DNA from: Chitinophagaceae bacterium UBA2793 | Lineage (GTDB): Bacteria > Bacteroidota > Bacteroidia > Chitinophagales > Chitinophagaceae | DNA: 10,917 bases | NCBI GenBank assembly: GCA_002352045.1 | Contig: DEHT01000081.1 | Span: 11,364-22,280, forward strand | Direction of reading: 5' to 3' | Shown here: positions 1 to 6,503 of the stretch, in pieces | Numbering within the stretch: position 1 is the first letter of the stretch | Layout: each line of letters opens with the position of its first letter | Notes under the pieces: model-generated | What the model was told of the DNA's origin: nothing | What the model saw: the letters and a program-made list of their open reading frames with translations, nothing else | Database searches by the model: none | Position numbers and translations under genes: made by a program

Positions 1-687
1 ATATTGATTATTTACCTCTACTTTATGAAAACCTTATTGTACGAGGGGTTTGATATTACAATGTCGGAATATTATGGCTTGGATTTACTGGTGATTTCCA
101 TCCCCATGCTTTTGTATTCGCTTTTGTGCGAAGTGATGATGAATGGACAAACCATCGGAAAAAAAATTACCGGCTTAAGAGTAATAAGTCTCAACGGTGG
201 CAAGCCTACAACAGGACAATACATTTTACGCTGGATTACAAAATTCTTTGAATGGCCGGTGCTTTTTGGGTTTATGATGTTTTCTGCCAACAATATTATC
301 TTCTATATATTTTTTACTGCATTGCTGGGTATTGGCGTTTTGGTCATTATTGGCTTAACGGCAAAAAATCAACGCCTGGGCGACTTAATTGCCAACACTG
401 TATTGGTGGATACCAAAAGTAAAATAAATGTACACGACACTGTGTTTATGGATATTGACAGCAATAATTACGAACCTTCCTTTCCACAGGTAATGCGCCT
501 GAGCGATAATGATATCAACACCATTAAAACGGTATTAACCCAGGCACAAAAAAGCCGCAACTATGATATTTGCTTTAGAGTAGAAAGCAAAATTAAAAAC
601 GTATTGAAAATAGAATCGGACTTATATACCGAAGATTTTTTAAAGAAACTGCTGGAAGATTATAATTACCTGGCTACAAGAGAATGA
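1..687 (+). CDS. RDD family membrane protein, 5' truncated by the window edge
   Basis: The reading frame is open from base 1 to the TGA at 685-687, and the true start lies before the window. Numbering from base 4, residues 48-80 carry the RDD-family block GQTIGKKITGLRV followed by a GQYILRW segment. Hydrophobic stretches at about 25-45 and 84-118 are the membrane segments, and a conserved-looking NQRLGDLIANTVLVD follows at 122-136. The first RDD transmembrane helix, with its Arg-Asp signature, is missing, which fits truncation. A soluble, charged C-terminal tail of about 90 residues (137-227) extends beyond the usual RDD core; its role is unknown. RDD proteins are poorly characterised, and some have been linked to transport or ion homeostasis. 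No substrate can be inferred here. The gene converges on the DUF5362 gene, and its last codons form one arm of an inverted repeat. Confidence 0.85.
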   Translation: MLIIYLYFMKTLLYEGFDITMSEYYGLDLLVISIPMLLYSLLCEVMMNGQTIGKKITGLRVISLNGGKPTTGQYILRWITKFFEWPVLFGFMMFSANNIIFYIFFTALLGIGVLVIIGLTAKNQRLGDLIANTVLVDTKSKINVHDTVFMDIDSNNYEPSFPQVMRLSDNDINTIKTVLTQAQKSRNYDICFRVESKIKNVLKIESDLYTEDFLKKLLEDYNYLATRE

Positions 688-719
688 TAGTTTGATAAAC
701 TATTCCCGTGTAGCCAGGT
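668..719. repeat. Nested inverted repeat across the 3' end of the RDD gene
   Basis: ACCTGGCTACA at 668-678 is matched perfectly by TGTAGCCAGGT at 709-719. Inside lies a second perfect hairpin, ATAGTTT (687-693), loop GAT, AAACTAT (697-703). The left outer arm is coding sequence of the RDD gene and the inner hairpin starts on the last base of its TGA stop. The element sits between convergent genes, so a 3'-end role such as bidirectional termination or mRNA protection is plausible. No T-run follows on either strand, so it is not a canonical intrinsic terminator. Confidence 0.7.
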
Positions 720-748
720 GATAATTGTAAAATAAACTGAGACTGAAA

Positions 749-1195
749 TTATGCAACAAACATGGCAGCACCAATGCCCACCACCAGTGCCAATACTAAG
801 AATAACAAGTAAATTATAGTAATAATTCCCATTATACGGTAAGCCATTTTTTGATTTTGCAGGGCTACATTAAATGAGTCCTGGTTGATGGTTAAAATGG
901 CTTCTTTCATTTTGCCGGCAAATCTTAGCATAAATAAACTCAAGAAAAAATATACTGCTGCTATTACAAGATAGGTGAGTGTGAGCGTAAGTGTAGAGCC
1001 TGTGGTAGAATAAAAGCCTCCGGACAAACTTTCCATTAATGCACCCATAAAAAAAGCGGCAATCGCTAAAATAACTGAAATAACCAGACCTACTATTGCA
1101 AATAGTTTTGACCACATGGCTGTTTCTTTTAAATGAGTAATGGCAATGCTGTCAACCTGTAAATCTTCATTTAGTAAATTTCTGTTTGTATCCAT
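749..1195 (-). CDS. DUF5362 family membrane protein
   Basis: This 148-residue protein starts at the ATG at 1193-1195. It has a polar N-terminus of about 25 residues, then LKETAMWSKLFAIVG leading into a first membrane segment at about 30-53. A second segment lies at about 70-92 and a third at about 121-147. Between the second and third is an amphipathic stretch with FAGKMKEAI and a Gln/Asn-rich ALQNQK. The N-terminal LKETA-W-K pattern and the three-segment layout resemble DUF5362, a family common in Bacteroidota; this is recognised by eye. The function is unknown and the protein is presumably in the inner membrane. It lies downstream of proS on the same strand, but a clear terminator separates them, so it is probably transcribed on its own. 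Confidence 0.75.
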   Translation of the reverse strand: MDTNRNLLNEDLQVDSIAITHLKETAMWSKLFAIVGLVISVILAIAAFFMGALMESLSGGFYSTTGSTLTLTLTYLVIAAVYFFLSLFMLRFAGKMKEAILTINQDSFNVALQNQKMAYRIMGIITIIYLLFLVLALVVGIGAAMFVA

Positions 1196-1246
1196 TTTGA
1201 TTAGTTGTTTTGGTAAAGCGAATATTCAACTTTTTATTTAAGACAC

Positions 1247-1282
1247 AAAAAAAGGACGTTGATATTTTTCAACGCCCCTTTT
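1247..1282 (-). terminator. Intrinsic terminator of proS
   Basis: On the minus strand, GGGCGTTGA pairs with TCAACGTCC (plus-strand arms 1269-1277 and 1254-1262, 6-nt loop), and the stem extends through A-T pairs. A run of seven T (plus-strand A at 1247-1253) follows. One G-U pair in the stem is an A-C mismatch on the plus strand, which argues for minus-strand use. It begins about 15 nt after the proS stop. Confidence 0.85.
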
Positions 1283-1296
1283 ATGTAATATTGATT

Positions 1297-2775
1297 TTAA
1301 TATGCTCTAGCAAACAAAACTCTTTGTGTACTTGCATTGCCTGTTAAAATACATTTTCCTGCTTCCAGCTTATTATCCAAAGGAATGCATCGAATGGTTG
1401 CCTTGGTTAGCTCTTTAATTTTTTCTTCGGTTTCAGGAGTACCATCCCAATGTGCCGAAATAAACCCGGGCTGCTCATCCAGCATTTTTACAAATTCTTC
1501 CCAGCTATCGGCTTCACGGGTATTTTCTTTTGTAAAAGCCAGTGCCTTATTAAAAATATTTTGTTGAATTTCTTCTAACAAATGTTTTAGATAATTGCCC
1601 AGGCCATCAATAGAAACCGATTGTTTTTCTTTGGTATCTCTTCTTGCCAGTTCTACTACATTGTTTTCCATGTCTCTTAAACCCATGGCAATTCGAACGG
1701 GAACCCCTTTTAATTCATGTTCTGCAAACTTCCAACCGGGTCTTGCGGCATCACTATCATCGTATTTCACCCGAATGCCAAGTGCTTTTAATTCTGCCAT
1801 TATTTCTTTTACCTTACCATCAATTACGGGCTTGCTTTCTTCTCCTTTATAAATAGGCACAATCACCACTTGTATAGGAGCAATGCGTGGAGGCATTACC
1901 AGGCCATTATCATCGCTGTGCGACATTATTAAAGCACCAATTAATCTTGTACTTACGCCCCAACTTGTGGCCCACACATATTCTTGCTTGTTTTCTTTAT
2001 TTAAGAATTGTACATTAAATGCTTTGGCAAAATTTTGCCCCAGGAAATGCGATGTACCAGCCTGTAAAGCTTTGCCATCCTGCATCAGCGCTTCAATGCA
2101 ATAGGTATCTTCTGCTCCTGCAAATCTTTCGTTGGGTGTTTTTACACCTTTGATAACCGGCACAGCCATGTATTCTTCTACAAAATTTGCATACACATCC
2201 AACATCTTCACCGTTTCATCCACAGCCTCTTCTTTGGTGGCATGAGCGGTGTGCCCTTCCTGCCACAAAAACTCTGCGGTGCGTAAAAATAAACGGGTAC
2301 GCATTTCCCATCGAACCACATTGGCCCATTGATTAATTAAAATAGGTAAATCTCTGTAAGATTGAATCCAGTCTTTGTATGTATTCCAAATGATGGCTTC
2401 ACTGGTGGGCCTTACCACTAATTCTTCTTCCAACTTTGCTTCGGGGTCCACCATTAGCCTGCCTTTTTTATCGGGGTCGTTTTTCAAACGGTAATGCGTA
2501 ACCACTGCGCATTCTTTTGCAAAACCTTCAGCATTTTTTTCTTCGGCTTCAAATAAACTTTTTGGAACAAAAAGAGGAAAGTAGGCGTTTACGTGCCCGG
2601 TTTCTTTAAACATCCTGTCTAACTGGTCTCTCATATTTTCCCAAAGGGCATAGCCGTAAGGTTTTATCACCATGCAGCCTTTTACGGCAGAATAGTCTGC
2701 CAGCCCACCTTTCAGCACAAGATCGTTGTACCACTGGTTGTAATTTTCGGCTCTTGATGTAAGTTCTTTACTCAT
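1297..2775 (-). CDS. proS: Prolyl-tRNA synthetase, short eukaryote/archaeal type
   Basis: This class II aminoacyl-tRNA synthetase charges tRNA-Pro with proline in the cytoplasm. At 492 residues with no bacterial editing insertion, it is the short 'type 3' form. The motif 1 region is at about 41-71 (ALWENMRDQLD, then AYFPLFVP). The proline-pocket signature RPTSE is at 122-126, motif 2 at about 156-175 (WEMRTRLFLRTAEFLWQEGH) and motif 3 at about 275-296 (STRLIGALIM ... NGLVMPP). The anticodon-binding domain covers roughly 300-400. The C-terminal extension ends in FARAY, the Tyr-terminated tail typical of this type. The zinc-binding cysteines of this extension are mostly gone: only C463 and C475 remain, with AHWDGTPETE where a Cys pair is expected. 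The ATG start at 2773-2775 is followed by the expected MSKELTSRAENYNQWY N-terminus. The gene has its own terminator and is divergent from the lipoprotein gene. Confidence 0.97.
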   Translation of the reverse strand: MSKELTSRAENYNQWYNDLVLKGGLADYSAVKGCMVIKPYGYALWENMRDQLDRMFKETGHVNAYFPLFVPKSLFEAEEKNAEGFAKECAVVTHYRLKNDPDKKGRLMVDPEAKLEEELVVRPTSEAIIWNTYKDWIQSYRDLPILINQWANVVRWEMRTRLFLRTAEFLWQEGHTAHATKEEAVDETVKMLDVYANFVEEYMAVPVIKGVKTPNERFAGAEDTYCIEALMQDGKALQAGTSHFLGQNFAKAFNVQFLNKENKQEYVWATSWGVSTRLIGALIMSHSDDNGLVMPPRIAPIQVVIVPIYKGEESKPVIDGKVKEIMAELKALGIRVKYDDSDAARPGWKFAEHELKGVPVRIAMGLRDMENNVVELARRDTKEKQSVSIDGLGNYLKHLLEEIQQNIFNKALAFTKENTREADSWEEFVKMLDEQPGFISAHWDGTPETEEKIKELTKATIRCIPLDNKLEAGKCILTGNASTQRVLFARAY

Positions 2776-2799
2776 AAAATTTTAATTATATCGGGGGTG

Positions 2800-2807
2800 C
2801 GAAGGTA
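2800..2807 (-). promoter_or_regulatory. Candidate proS -7 element
   Basis: The minus strand reads TACCTTCG, one base from the Bacteroidota -7 consensus TAnnTTTG, with its proximal end 24 bases from the proS ATG. This would give a short leader. No convincing -33 TTG lies at the usual spacing, so the call rests on one motif and its position. Confidence 0.3.
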
Positions 2808-2907
2808 ATAAATTGATGGTTCAATTGCTATGAAGCTTTGATGATTTGCAAGTAAGCGGGTATAAAAATTTTCAAAAAAAGAGAAATTATGCTTTATGAC
2901 AACCTTA

Positions 2908-2963
2908 ACATCAAAAGTTTAAACATATGTGTCATTTATAAAAAACAGCACTACTTTTGATGT
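2908..2963. repeat. 11-bp perfect inverted repeat in the proS/lipoprotein divergent region
   Basis: ACATCAAAAGT (2908-2918) and ACTTTTGATGT (2953-2963) are exact reverse complements separated by 34 bp. The right arm overlaps the candidate -7 element of the lipoprotein gene. It could be a looped operator or a weak hairpin. The rest of the 235-bp gap is AT-rich and shows no open frame of note. Confidence 0.6.
2952..2959 (+). promoter_or_regulatory. Candidate -7 element of the lipoprotein gene
   Basis: TACTTTTG matches TAnnTTTG exactly and lies about 50 bp before the ATG at 3011. No clear -33 TTG is visible at 19-21 bp upstream. The element sits in the right arm of the 11-bp inverted repeat, so a factor bound there would cover the promoter. 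Confidence 0.35.
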
Positions 2964-3010
2964 AGAAAGTAGGCAATTATAAAACACTATTCATTTTAAA
3001 ACGATGCGCC

Positions 3011-3679
3011 ATGAAGATTAAAATTTTACCAATTGCACTAATGGCAACCATTGCATTGACAAGTTGCAGTACCGCTTATAAAAGCGGACAAACACCAGAC
3101 GATGTTTATTTCTCACCCGCAAGAGTGGTAGAAGAAAATGAAGACCGGGCAAAAGAAGAAGACAGAATAGATCCCGAAGAAAGAGAAATACGCATGGCTA
3201 CCCGAGACAGGCGTTGGCGTTACCAATATTGGGATTATGATTACAACTACAATTGTAACTATCACCCTTACAGTTATGGTTACAATCATGGGTATTATTA
3301 CAATCCTTACTATTACCCATACCCTGTTTACCCGGGCTATGGATGGACATTTGTAAATCCTAAAAACACAACACCCCGAACCACCAATTTGAGAAGTTAT
3401 ATAAACAATAATATGGTAACCATTGGCGATCCAAAATTGGGTACATCTCAAACCATTTCGTCGAGAAAGATTTACAACAATAGTAACAATGCCGGCAGCA
3501 ATGGAGGTGGTTTTGTAAGAAGAATACTTACTTCGGGTAATAATAACAACAGTTCCAATAACGACCGTAGTTATTCTCCATCCAACGCAAGTGGAAGGAG
3601 TTCTTCATCCGGTTCTTCATCAAGTGGAAGCACAAGAAGTTCCGGCACTTCGGTATCAAGACCATCAAGAGGCAATTAA
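3011..3679 (+). CDS. Lipoprotein with Tyr-rich and Ser/Asn/Gly-rich low-complexity regions
   Basis: This 222-residue protein has a lipoprotein signal: basic MKIK, a hydrophobic core, and lipobox LTSC with the acylated Cys at 19. After a short STAYKSGQTPDDVYFSP segment comes a highly charged stretch at about 40-70, rich in Glu, Asp and Arg. A tyrosine-rich region follows at about 71-112, in which nearly every second or third residue is Tyr. A Thr/Asn-containing middle (117-155) leads to a Ser/Asn/Gly-rich tail (156-222). I recognise no enzymatic domain. The composition suggests a structural or surface-displayed lipoprotein, anchored in the outer membrane by inference, and similar proteins seem common in Chitinophagaceae. 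A frame-shifted ATG lies at 3004, but only the ATG at 3011 gives the signal peptide. The gene is monocistronic, with a strong terminator just after the stop. Confidence 0.8.
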   Translation: MKIKILPIALMATIALTSCSTAYKSGQTPDDVYFSPARVVEENEDRAKEEDRIDPEEREIRMATRDRRWRYQYWDYDYNYNCNYHPYSYGYNHGYYYNPYYYPYPVYPGYGWTFVNPKNTTPRTTNLRSYINNNMVTIGDPKLGTSQTISSRKIYNNSNNAGSNGGGFVRRILTSGNNNNSSNNDRSYSPSNASGRSSSSGSSSSGSTRSSGTSVSRPSRGN

Positions 3680-3691
3680 TTTTTTATACTG

Positions 3692-3718
3692 CCGGCTGAT
3701 TTTTTCAGCCGGTTTTTT
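3692..3718 (+). terminator. Intrinsic terminator of the lipoprotein gene
   Basis: CCGGCTGA (3692-3699) and TCAGCCGG (3705-3712) form a perfect 8-bp GC-rich stem with a five-T loop, followed by six T (3713-3718). It lies 12 bp after the TAA. Confidence 0.92.
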
Positions 3719-3740
3719 AAAAACCCGCAACTGCTTCTCA

Positions 3741-3860
3741 TTTTACTAAACATTAAACCATGAAATGGAGCATAAAAATTTCGAGATAATTTATACCAAC
3801 ATCGATGAAATTTTTATGCGGAATTCCATGTGGCCACCAAAAATAAAAAATTACACATGA
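3741..3860 (+). promoter_or_regulatory. ATG-rich leader of the FadL-like gene with overlapping mini-ORFs
   Basis: Between the preceding terminator and the ATG at 3857 lie TTTTACTAAA (3741-3750) and then three very short frames. These are 3760-3789 (MKWSIKISR), 3805-3846 (MKFLCGIPCGHQK) and 3816-3860 (14 codons plus stop). The last stops in an ATGA overlap with the downstream start. The first mini-ORF runs through the left arm of a 13-bp inverted repeat. Leader-peptide control is possible, but chance short frames are the simpler reading. I found no TAnnTTTG element here. Confidence 0.25.
3765..3829. repeat. 13-bp perfect inverted repeat in the leader of the FadL-like gene
   Basis: GCATAAAAATTTC (3770-3782) and GAAATTTTTATGC (3807-3819) are exact reverse complements around a 24-nt loop. 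After a 5-nt bulge on the right side, ATGGA (3765-3769) can also pair with TCCAT (3825-3829), so the whole element can fold as a long stem. It ends 27 bp before the ATG at 3857 and has no T-run after it, so it is not a standard terminator. Confidence 0.7.
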
Positions 3861-5410
3861 AAAAATTTCTATACTTTTTTTTATTTTTCCCTGCTGTGCA
3901 AACTTTGGCACAGGTGCCCGAAGATGCCATTCGATATAGTTTTTATACGCAATCGGGCACAGCCCGTAGCCTTGCTATTGGTGGAGCTATGGGGTCTTTG
4001 GGTGGCGACATTAGCGCCAACTATGTAAACCCTGCCGGAATAGGTTTCTTTAAAACAAGGGAAGTAGTGCTAAGCCCAGGCTTAAATTTTGGAACACAAA
4101 AGGCCAACTATAGAGAAACAGCAAACAGCATTAAAAAAAATGGATTTCTGTTGGGCACATCGGGTATTATTATTGGGCAGGGAAATTCTAATAACAAAAA
4201 GCAGAGTTCAGCCTTTAGTGCTGCCATTACCCAAACAGCCAATTTTAATAATACCATTCATTACAGGGGTTTAAACAATTACAGTTCATACAGCGAAATG
4301 CTTGCAGAAGAATTTGCAAAAAGCGGATATAGTATCGACGATGTTTTAAATACCATGTCTCCTTTGCCTTACACATCGGCACTGGGTTTACAAACTTATT
4401 TAATTGATACCATTACCATCAACGGGAATACGGTGGTACGGGGTGCAGCAGAAAATATTTTAGATGCTGGGCAGGCAATTCAACAAGATATGTATCGCAA
4501 AACAAGTGGTGGCATTTATGAAATTGCTTTAAGCGGTGCTTACAACTGGAACGAGAAATGGTTTTTGGGTGGCAGCCTTGGCATTCCTATTGTTAACTTT
4601 AAAAGCAATACCGTTTACTCCGAATTTGATACCAGTTCAAATACCAACAATGGGTTCAACTCATTTACAATGAGAGACAACTTTAAAAGCATTGGCGCCG
4701 GTGCCAACCTTAAGCTGGGCGTAATTTATCGCCCCCAGGATTATCTTCGATTTGGCCTGGCGCTTCACACACCGAGCATTATTTTTATGAGAGATGACCA
4801 TACAGCATCTATAGAAACTAATTTAGAATCGCCCACAGGTCAACCGGAAACTTATAGAGCCAGTTCTACTTTATTTACAAATGGCCTGGAGGGTACGGCT
4901 CGTTATTTACAGAATAATGCCTGGAGGGCTATTATAAGCGGCTCTTACGTTTTTAGAGAAGTGGAAAATGTAAAAAAGCAAAAAGGTTTTATTACTGCAG
5001 ATATTGAATATGTAAATCACAAAAGCAGCCGATTTAAAAGTGATGCCGAAACACCCACCAACGATGAAAAAGTTTATTATAAAGCACTGAACAATGTTAT
5101 AAAGGATATGTATAAAGGTGCTTTTAATTTTAGAGTGGGCGGCGAGTTGAAGTTTAATATTGTAATGGCCAGATTAGGTTTTGGATATTACAGCAACCCT
5201 TACAAGGACCTGGGTTATAAAGCAAGCCGAATGATATTGAGCGGTGGCCTGGGTTACAGGCATAAAGGAATGTTTGTAGATGTAACCTATGCACATCAAA
5301 TTCATAAAAATGCCGATTTCCCTTACCGGTTAGAAGACAGGCTCAATACTTTTGCAAGTACAAAACAAACCCTTGGTGGATTAATGGCAACTATTGGTTG
5401 GAAATTTTAA
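3857..5410 (+). CDS. OmpP1/FadL/TodX-like outer-membrane transport protein
   Basis: This is a 517-residue predicted beta-barrel, numbered from the ATG at 3857. That start gives a clean signal peptide (MKKFLYFFLFFPAVQTLAQ); an in-frame ATG at 3830 would only add a polar extension in front of it. The mature protein begins with RYSFYTQSGTARSLAIGGA and then NPAGIGF at 58-64. That glycine/alanine-rich start and the NPAG motif are hallmarks of the FadL/OmpP1 family, which moves hydrophobic molecules such as long-chain fatty acids across the outer membrane. Alternating aromatic/polar strands fill the rest, and the C-terminus ends in GWKF, a terminal Phe typical of BAM-inserted barrels. The substrate cannot be read from the sequence, and annotation as a 'hypothetical outer membrane protein' would also be fair. 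A terminator follows the gene, and a structured leader precedes it. Confidence 0.85.
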   Translation: MKKFLYFFLFFPAVQTLAQVPEDAIRYSFYTQSGTARSLAIGGAMGSLGGDISANYVNPAGIGFFKTREVVLSPGLNFGTQKANYRETANSIKKNGFLLGTSGIIIGQGNSNNKKQSSAFSAAITQTANFNNTIHYRGLNNYSSYSEMLAEEFAKSGYSIDDVLNTMSPLPYTSALGLQTYLIDTITINGNTVVRGAAENILDAGQAIQQDMYRKTSGGIYEIALSGAYNWNEKWFLGGSLGIPIVNFKSNTVYSEFDTSSNTNNGFNSFTMRDNFKSIGAGANLKLGVIYRPQDYLRFGLALHTPSIIFMRDDHTASIETNLESPTGQPETYRASSTLFTNGLEGTARYLQNNAWRAIISGSYVFREVENVKKQKGFITADIEYVNHKSSRFKSDAETPTNDEKVYYKALNNVIKDMYKGAFNFRVGGELKFNIVMARLGFGYYSNPYKDLGYKASRMILSGGLGYRHKGMFVDVTYAHQIHKNADFPYRLEDRLNTFASTKQTLGGLMATIGWKF

Positions 5411-5428
5411 TAACCTAAAACAACTTAT

Positions 5429-5461
5429 AAAGGATAATGGTTTTACTGTTATCCTTTTTTT
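5429..5461 (+). terminator. Terminator of the FadL-like gene, overlapping the end of miaA
   Basis: AAAGGATAA (5429-5437) pairs with TTATCCTTT (5449-5457) across an 11-nt loop, and the T-tract runs to 5461. The right arm and T-tract are the last codons and TAA stop of miaA on the opposite strand. In the minus direction the stem lacks a good T-run, so it mainly serves the plus-strand gene. Confidence 0.85.
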
Positions 5462-6345
5462 ATTGTCTCAAGTTTTTCAAGGCTGAAAGGCGGCTGTACC
5501 CAATTAAATTGTTCATCTTTTTTAAACCAGGTGAGTTGCCTTTTGGCGTAATGCCTTGAATGTTGTTTTATGAGTTCAGTGGCACGGTTGAGGTCAATAT
5601 CTCCATCAAAATATTGAAACAATTCTCTGTAACCCACTGTTTGTAAAGCATTGAGCGTTTTGTATGGATACATTTTTTTTGCTTCTTCCAATAAACCCTG
5701 CTCCATCATTATATTAACCCGTTGATTGATGCGTTCGTATAAAATTGCCCTGGGCAGTTCGAGGCCAATTTTAACGATGGAAAAATTCCTTTGCTTTTTT
5801 TGAGGGGAGCGAAAATGAAAAATTGATTTACCCGTAGCTCTTACAATTTCTAATGCACGCATCATGCGTTGTGGATTTTGTATTTCGCCTTTGGCTGCAA
5901 AAAGGCTGTCTTCTTTTTGAATGGAAGATTGCAACCATGCTATTCCCTTTTCCTGATAATCCACAATAATTTGATTACGAATTTTTTCATCCACTTCAGG
6001 AATTTGATGCAAACCTTCGCAAAATGCCTGTATATAAAGCCCGGTGCCGCCAACCATTACGGCTACATCGTTGCTTTTGAATATTTCTTCCAAACACTCC
6101 AATGCGTAGTTTTCAAAATCTACAGCATTTAAGTTTTGATGGATGGAATGCGAAGCAATAAAATAATGAGGCACCATTTCTAATTCCTCAGCCGATGGCC
6201 TTGCAACGCCAATGTTCATTTCCCGGTAACATTGCCTGCTATCGGCTGAAATAATTTGTGTGGAAAAATGTTTGGCAACATCAATGGCAAATGCTGTTTT
6301 ACCAACTGCCGTAGGCCCGGCTATAATGATGCAGGTTTTTGTCAA
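5449..6345 (-). CDS. miaA: tRNA dimethylallyltransferase
   Basis: This enzyme transfers a dimethylallyl group from dimethylallyl diphosphate to N6 of A37 in tRNAs that read U-starting codons. This is the first step towards ms2i6A and improves reading fidelity. The protein has 298 residues, normal for the family. It shows the P-loop GPTAVGKT (10-17), SADSRQCYREMNIG (33-46) with the catalytic Asp at 35, GGTGLYI (99-105), NPQRMMRALEI, QTVGYREL, and a C-terminal QHSRHYAKRQLTWFK. The start is TTG at 6343-6345: no ATG lies in frame upstream before the stop, and the next Met is beyond the P-loop. The gene converges on the FadL-like gene. Its 5' side is a heptad-repeat spacer, so it may be co-transcribed with the pRiA4b ORF-3-like gene or have its own promoter there. 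Confidence 0.96.
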   Translation of the reverse strand: MTKTCIIIAGPTAVGKTAFAIDVAKHFSTQIISADSRQCYREMNIGVARPSAEELEMVPHYFIASHSIHQNLNAVDFENYALECLEEIFKSNDVAVMVGGTGLYIQAFCEGLHQIPEVDEKIRNQIIVDYQEKGIAWLQSSIQKEDSLFAAKGEIQNPQRMMRALEIVRATGKSIFHFRSPQKKQRNFSIVKIGLELPRAILYERINQRVNIMMEQGLLEEAKKMYPYKTLNALQTVGYRELFQYFDGDIDLNRATELIKQHSRHYAKRQLTWFKKDEQFNWVQPPFSLEKLETIKKG

Positions 6346-6390
6346 TGATAATATATTCGTTTTCCTTTTGGCTTTTCTCGTTGGGCGTTT

Positions 6391-6424
6391 AGTTATAGTA
6401 GTTATGAGTTAGGAGTTATGAGTT
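6391..6424 (+). repeat. Heptad repeat array upstream of miaA (AGTTATG type)
   Basis: The plus strand reads AGTTATAGT, then AGTTATG, AGTTAGG, AGTTATG and AGTT, a degenerate 7-bp repeat. It faces the array at 6453-6503 in the opposite orientation. The two can pair imperfectly, through GAGTT with AACTC blocks, across a short AT-rich spacer. Confidence 0.75.
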
Positions 6425-6452
6425 AAAAAACCTCTACTCACAATTTTAAATC

Positions 6453-6503
6453 TTTCAACTCTCCACTTTCAAATTTCCACTCTCAACTCTCAACTCCCAA
6501 CTA
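6453..6503 (-). repeat. Heptad repeat array starting in the stop codon of the pRiA4b ORF-3-like gene
   Basis: On the minus strand seven heptads run in register from the TAG stop: TAGTTGG, GAGTTGA, GAGTTGA, GAGTGGA, AATTTGA, AAGTGGA, GAGTTGA. The repeat shares its first bases with the stop codon, so the array begins exactly where coding ends. Confidence 0.8.

Noticed and set aside
3113..3451. 112-codon minus-strand frame opposite the lipoprotein gene
   Set aside because: Its Ile/Val-rich sequence is the complement of the Tyr/Asn-rich tract; no independent support.
3830..3856. Earlier ATG for the FadL-like protein
   Set aside because: It would put nine polar residues before an otherwise standard signal peptide; ATG 3857 is preferred.
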